From Ga0077527 sp964533495 (GTDB taxonomy: Bacteria; Pseudomonadota; Gammaproteobacteria; Burkholderiales; SG8-41), in NCBI GenBank assembly GCA_964533495.1, contig CAZHJU010000012.1, forward strand, positions 1-64,000: DNA of 64,000 nucleotides, read 5' to 3'. A program made the translations under genes and the position numbers. The notes under the pieces were generated by a model. It had not been told where the DNA came from and searched no databases. It saw only the letters and a list, made by a program, of their open reading frames with translations. The first letter of the stretch is position 1. Each line of letters opens with the position of its first letter. Positions 61,662-64,000 of the stretch are shown in pieces.

Positions 61662-62672
61662 TTATTTTTTGGTGCCGAGCCTGGACAGGTTTTCCTGCGT
61701 GTAGCGGACGCCGGTTTCTTTCTGGACGACGCGCACATCGCGCCAGTGCTCGAGGTAATTGATCGGGCCGAAACGTTCGGTATCCTTGAATTCCTTGGCG
61801 AGGGCCGAGCTCCTGAAATTGAAGCTCATGAACGCTTCGCGGATCCTTTCCTGGAGCGCGGGCGGCAGGTTGTGCGCGATGCCGTAGGCCGTGCGCGGGA
61901 AAGGCGCCGACTCCCACACCACGCGCACCGCGTCGGGCTTGAACATGCCGCGCGCCGCCATGCGGTCGATCACCGACGAGGCGATCGGCGCGGCATCGTA
62001 ATCGCGGTTGACCACGCCCATGATCGAATTGTCGTGCTTCCCGGAATAGATCACTTCGTAATCCTTGCCGGGCACGATGCCCATCGCCTTGAACAGCGCA
62101 CGCGGCGCGGTGTCGCCGGAGTTGGACGAAGGTGAGACATGGGCGACGCGCTTGCCCTTGAGATCGGCCACGCTCTTGATGCTGCTGTCGCGCTGGGTGA
62201 TCAGGCGCAGCGTGTAGCCCACGCTGCGGTCGCCCTGGCGTTCCATGCCGGCCAGCGGCACGAATCCCGCGAGATTGACCGCGAAAGGTGTCGGCCCGGA
62301 GGCGACGCCGGCGATGTGCAGGCGGCCCGAACGCATCGCCTCCACCTGCGCCGCGTAGGATTCGGCGGGGAACCAGCGGATGCGCTTGCCCGTCACCTTG
62401 GACAGGTGGGCGAGGAAGTCGGCGAACACGTTCTCGTAGACGGCGGGGTCCTCGACCGGCGTGTACGAAAACACCAGGGTCGCCGGGTCCTGCCAGGCCT
62501 TGGGATCCTTGGGCGTATCAGCGACCAGGTCCTTGTTCTCGTCGCAATAACGCTGATCAAGGTCGCCGCGATGGCTGCAGGCGGGCTGCGCCCGGACCGC
62601 ATCGGGCGCAAACAGGCCTATCGCTGCAATCAGTGCGCAAACGGCACCCAAGCTGCTGTCGATGAATCGCAT
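61662..62672 (-). CDS. phnD: Phosphonate/phosphite ABC transporter binding protein
   Basis: 336 residues with signal peptide LGAVCALIAAIGLFAPDAVRA and the PhnD/PtxB fold: LVFSYTPVEDPAVYENVFADFLAHLSKVTGKRIRWFPAESYAAQVEAMRSGRLHIAG, then DLKGKRVAHVSPSSNSGDTAPRALF, the Ser-rich ligand loop. Two Cys after the signal (ACSHRGDLDQRYC) could form a disulfide. AGGAGG precedes the ATG. First gene of the operon; the 175-base gap above it, 62673-62847, has no gene. Ligand may be phosphonate, phosphite or phosphate. Confidence 0.93.
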   Translation of the reverse strand: MRFIDSSLGAVCALIAAIGLFAPDAVRAQPACSHRGDLDQRYCDENKDLVADTPKDPKAWQDPATLVFSYTPVEDPAVYENVFADFLAHLSKVTGKRIRWFPAESYAAQVEAMRSGRLHIAGVASGPTPFAVNLAGFVPLAGMERQGDRSVGYTLRLITQRDSSIKSVADLKGKRVAHVSPSSNSGDTAPRALFKAMGIVPGKDYEVIYSGKHDNSIMGVVNRDYDAAPIASSVIDRMAARGMFKPDAVRVVWESAPFPRTAYGIAHNLPPALQERIREAFMSFNFRSSALAKEFKDTERFGPINYLEHWRDVRVVQKETGVRYTQENLSRLGTKK

Positions 62673-62847
62673 GACGGATCCTCCTGAGATTTGTGCGGGG
62701 CTTGATGTTTTGGCACATCGGGCATGGCGTAATTTTGTCCCCGCGCTCCCGCTTTATATGCCAAGTACCGCCATATCGCAACATGCCTTCATGGCCGGGT
62801 TCGCGGCCGTCCCAAACGGCGTCACCGCGGGCCTGAGCGCCGTCCGC

Positions 62848-63423
62848 TCAGAATCCGGCCAGGCTGCCCGCCCCGAGCAGCGTGGCGATGCCGAGCAGGG
62901 CGAAGACCGCGGCGGCGACGCGGTGCATCGCCGTCACCGGCATGTGGTGGGCGATGCGGTCGCCGCACAGGACCGCGGGAACGTTGGCGATCATCATGCC
63001 GAGGGTGGTGCCGCCGACGACGGCGGCAAACGCCTGGTACTGCGCGGCCAGCGCCACCGTCGCGACCTGGGTCTTGTCACCCATCTCCGCGAGGAAGAAG
63101 GCGACCAGCGTGCAGCCGAACACGCCCAGTTTCAGCAGCCGCGTATCCTCCGCGTCGAGCCGGTCCGGAACCAGCATCCATGCCGCCATCGCGATGAATG
63201 AGAGGCCGAGGAGCCAGCGCAGCGCCTCCGGCCCGATCAGCAGCGTGATCCAGCCGCCGACCGCGCCCGCGAGCGCGTGGTTGGCCAGCGTGGCCACCAG
63301 GATGCCGGCGATGATCGGCCACGGCCTGCGGAATTTCGCCGCGAGCAGGAAGGACAGCAACTGCGTCTTGTCGCCGATTTCAGCAAGGGCGACGATGCCG
63401 GTGGAGATGAAAAAGGCTTCCAA
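62848..63423 (-). CDS. GDT1/UPF0016-family Mn2+ exporter
   Basis: 191 residues with six helices in two repeated halves, each with the family motif: ALAEIGDKTQLLSFLLA (Glu15) and FLAEMGDKTQVATVALA. Bacterial members (MneA/MntX type) export manganese. The start is a TTG at 63423; no in-frame ATG fits. A yybP-ykoY-like Mn2+ riboswitch lies in the leader, which strongly supports the role. Confidence 0.93.
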   Translation of the reverse strand: MEAFFISTGIVALAEIGDKTQLLSFLLAAKFRRPWPIIAGILVATLANHALAGAVGGWITLLIGPEALRWLLGLSFIAMAAWMLVPDRLDAEDTRLLKLGVFGCTLVAFFLAEMGDKTQVATVALAAQYQAFAAVVGGTTLGMMIANVPAVLCGDRIAHHMPVTAMHRVAAAVFALLGIATLLGAGSLAGF

Positions 63424-63489
63424 ACGAATGTTCCCGGGCCGGAAGAAGACGGATGACCATGTCGCTCCCCGGCCGTTGCAGAGGCGGCA

Positions 63490-63597
63490 TGGTCAACGGT
63501 CTTGCCAGGTTCGGGAACCGTCTGCGCCATGGCCGGACGGCCAAGCATGTTGACGCAGACACCTCTCAGGAGGGCGGCTACTCCCCGATGACGGCGC
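63490..63597 (-). ncRNA. yybP-ykoY-type Mn2+ riboswitch
   Basis: The minus-strand leader carries the marks of this class in order: GGGGAGTAG, GCGTCAACA, and CCTGGCAAGACC, with pairing of GTCTGCG and CGCAGAC. Downstream, GACCATG (63494-63488 region) can pair exactly with CATGGTC (63461-63455), a candidate for the switching hairpin just before the exporter. Mn2+ binding would allow exporter expression. Confidence 0.8.
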
Positions 63598-63655
63598 GAT
63601 TCTAGCCGCGCGCCGCCGGGCTGTCCATGCGCATGGAGGCGGGCCGGTCGCCGCT

Positions 63656-64000
63656 TCAGCCGCGGGCCCGCGAACGCGCGAGCATCACCTGGGTGTTGGG
63701 CACGTGGAGCAGGTGCGCGATCTTGCGCACGAAATGGTCCTCGTACGGGTCGAGCGGCGCATGGGCGTAGGCGATGCGCCACAGGTGTTCGATCAGATCC
63801 ACGCGCTGTGCCATCGAAAAGTCGCGCTTGATCGTTGTCACCTGCGCGTAATACGAGGTCAGGCGGCCGGTCCTGCCGCGGGCCTCCGCCAGCAGCGCGG
63901 CGCATCCGGCGGCGTCCAGTCCGAACAGGCCGGCCAGCGCGCGCTCCGCCGCCGCCAGCTCCGCGTCGTGGGTCTCGAGGTCTACGCGGGTGGATTCGTG
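63656..64000 (-). CDS. TerB-like protein, C-terminal part
   Basis: Partial gene; the N terminus is beyond the window end. The last 114 codons encode a helical TerB/DjlA N-domain-like fold: AELAAAERALAGLFGLD, TSYYAQVTTIKRDFSMAQRVDLIEHLWRIAYAHAPLDPYEDHFVRKIAHLLHVPNTQVMLARSRARG. The DPYED-HFVRKIAHLLHVP stretch is typical. Proteins of this type are general stress or metal-response accessory proteins without a known enzymatic role. It lies on the same strand, upstream of the riboswitch. Confidence 0.85.
   Translation of the reverse strand, partial: HESTRVDLETHDAELAAAERALAGLFGLDAAGCAALLAEARGRTGRLTSYYAQVTTIKRDFSMAQRVDLIEHLWRIAYAHAPLDPYEDHFVRKIAHLLHVPNTQVMLARSRARG

Overview
This window looks like a GC-rich betaproteobacterium, most likely of the Burkholderiales. 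The housekeeping order supports this: secA-argJ-(DUF815)-mutT/thiE-yacG-zapD-coaE-pilD-pilC-corC-ccsA, divergent from ffh, then rpsP-rimM-trmD-rplS. So does the large set of TctC/Bug periplasmic binding proteins (seven genes, with no TctA or TctB membrane partner in the window). No tRNA, rRNA, CRISPR array, transposase, integrase or phage gene was seen.

Layout. 1-13.0 kb holds secretion, arginine synthesis, nucleotide clean-up, CoA synthesis, cell division and type IV pilus genes, interrupted by a TacA/TacT-like toxin-antitoxin pair (4.7-5.5 kb). The DUF815 ATPase gene carries a -1 frameshift at a short A run. 13.0-15.1 kb is a small, less GC-rich group of two pseudopilins and a small membrane protein. 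15.2-20.0 kb has a nitroreductase-like gene, the rpsP-rimM-trmD-rplS ribosomal operon with a readable promoter and terminator, and an exported repeat protein.

20.3-34.1 kb is the most unusual region. A GntR regulator faces a collinear run of a SuyA/SuyB-like lyase pair, a thiamine-diphosphate enzyme, a succinate dehydrogenase/fumarate reductase paralogue split into two parts (Fe-S and two membrane anchors, then the flavoprotein further on), a cytoplasmic sulfatase, two TctC proteins, a two-subunit class I fumarase/tartrate dehydratase-like enzyme and an LDH2-family dehydrogenase of the ComC type. Together they read as a catabolic module for a substituted or sulfonated C3/C4 acid, in which a dehydrogenase-hydratase-dehydrogenase series like part of the TCA cycle feeds a decarboxylase and a sulfo-lyase. 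The substrate is inferred, not shown.

34.2-57 kb is accessory metabolism: RecQ, a TauD-like dioxygenase, an FMN-dependent 2-hydroxyacid oxidase, acetyltransferase, lipoproteins, SlyX, a serine hydrolase, methylmalonyl-CoA epimerase, thioesterase, deacetylase, TctC genes, an enolase-superfamily enzyme, a Tat-exported Rossmann protein and a double cupin. 56.8-64 kb holds an M32 carboxypeptidase, a phnD-phnC-phnE-phnE transporter operon coupled to a HAD phosphatase-like gene, a GDT1-type Mn2+ exporter behind a yybP-ykoY riboswitch, and the end of a TerB-like gene.

Between genes there are two dispersed repeat classes. One is an A/T-rich element of about 19 bp found at six places, which matches or nearly matches the IHF binding consensus. 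The other is a family of C/T-rich hairpins, including an exact 28-bp copy shared by two loci about 14 kb apart. A perfect 27-bp inverted repeat sits inside the catabolic region.
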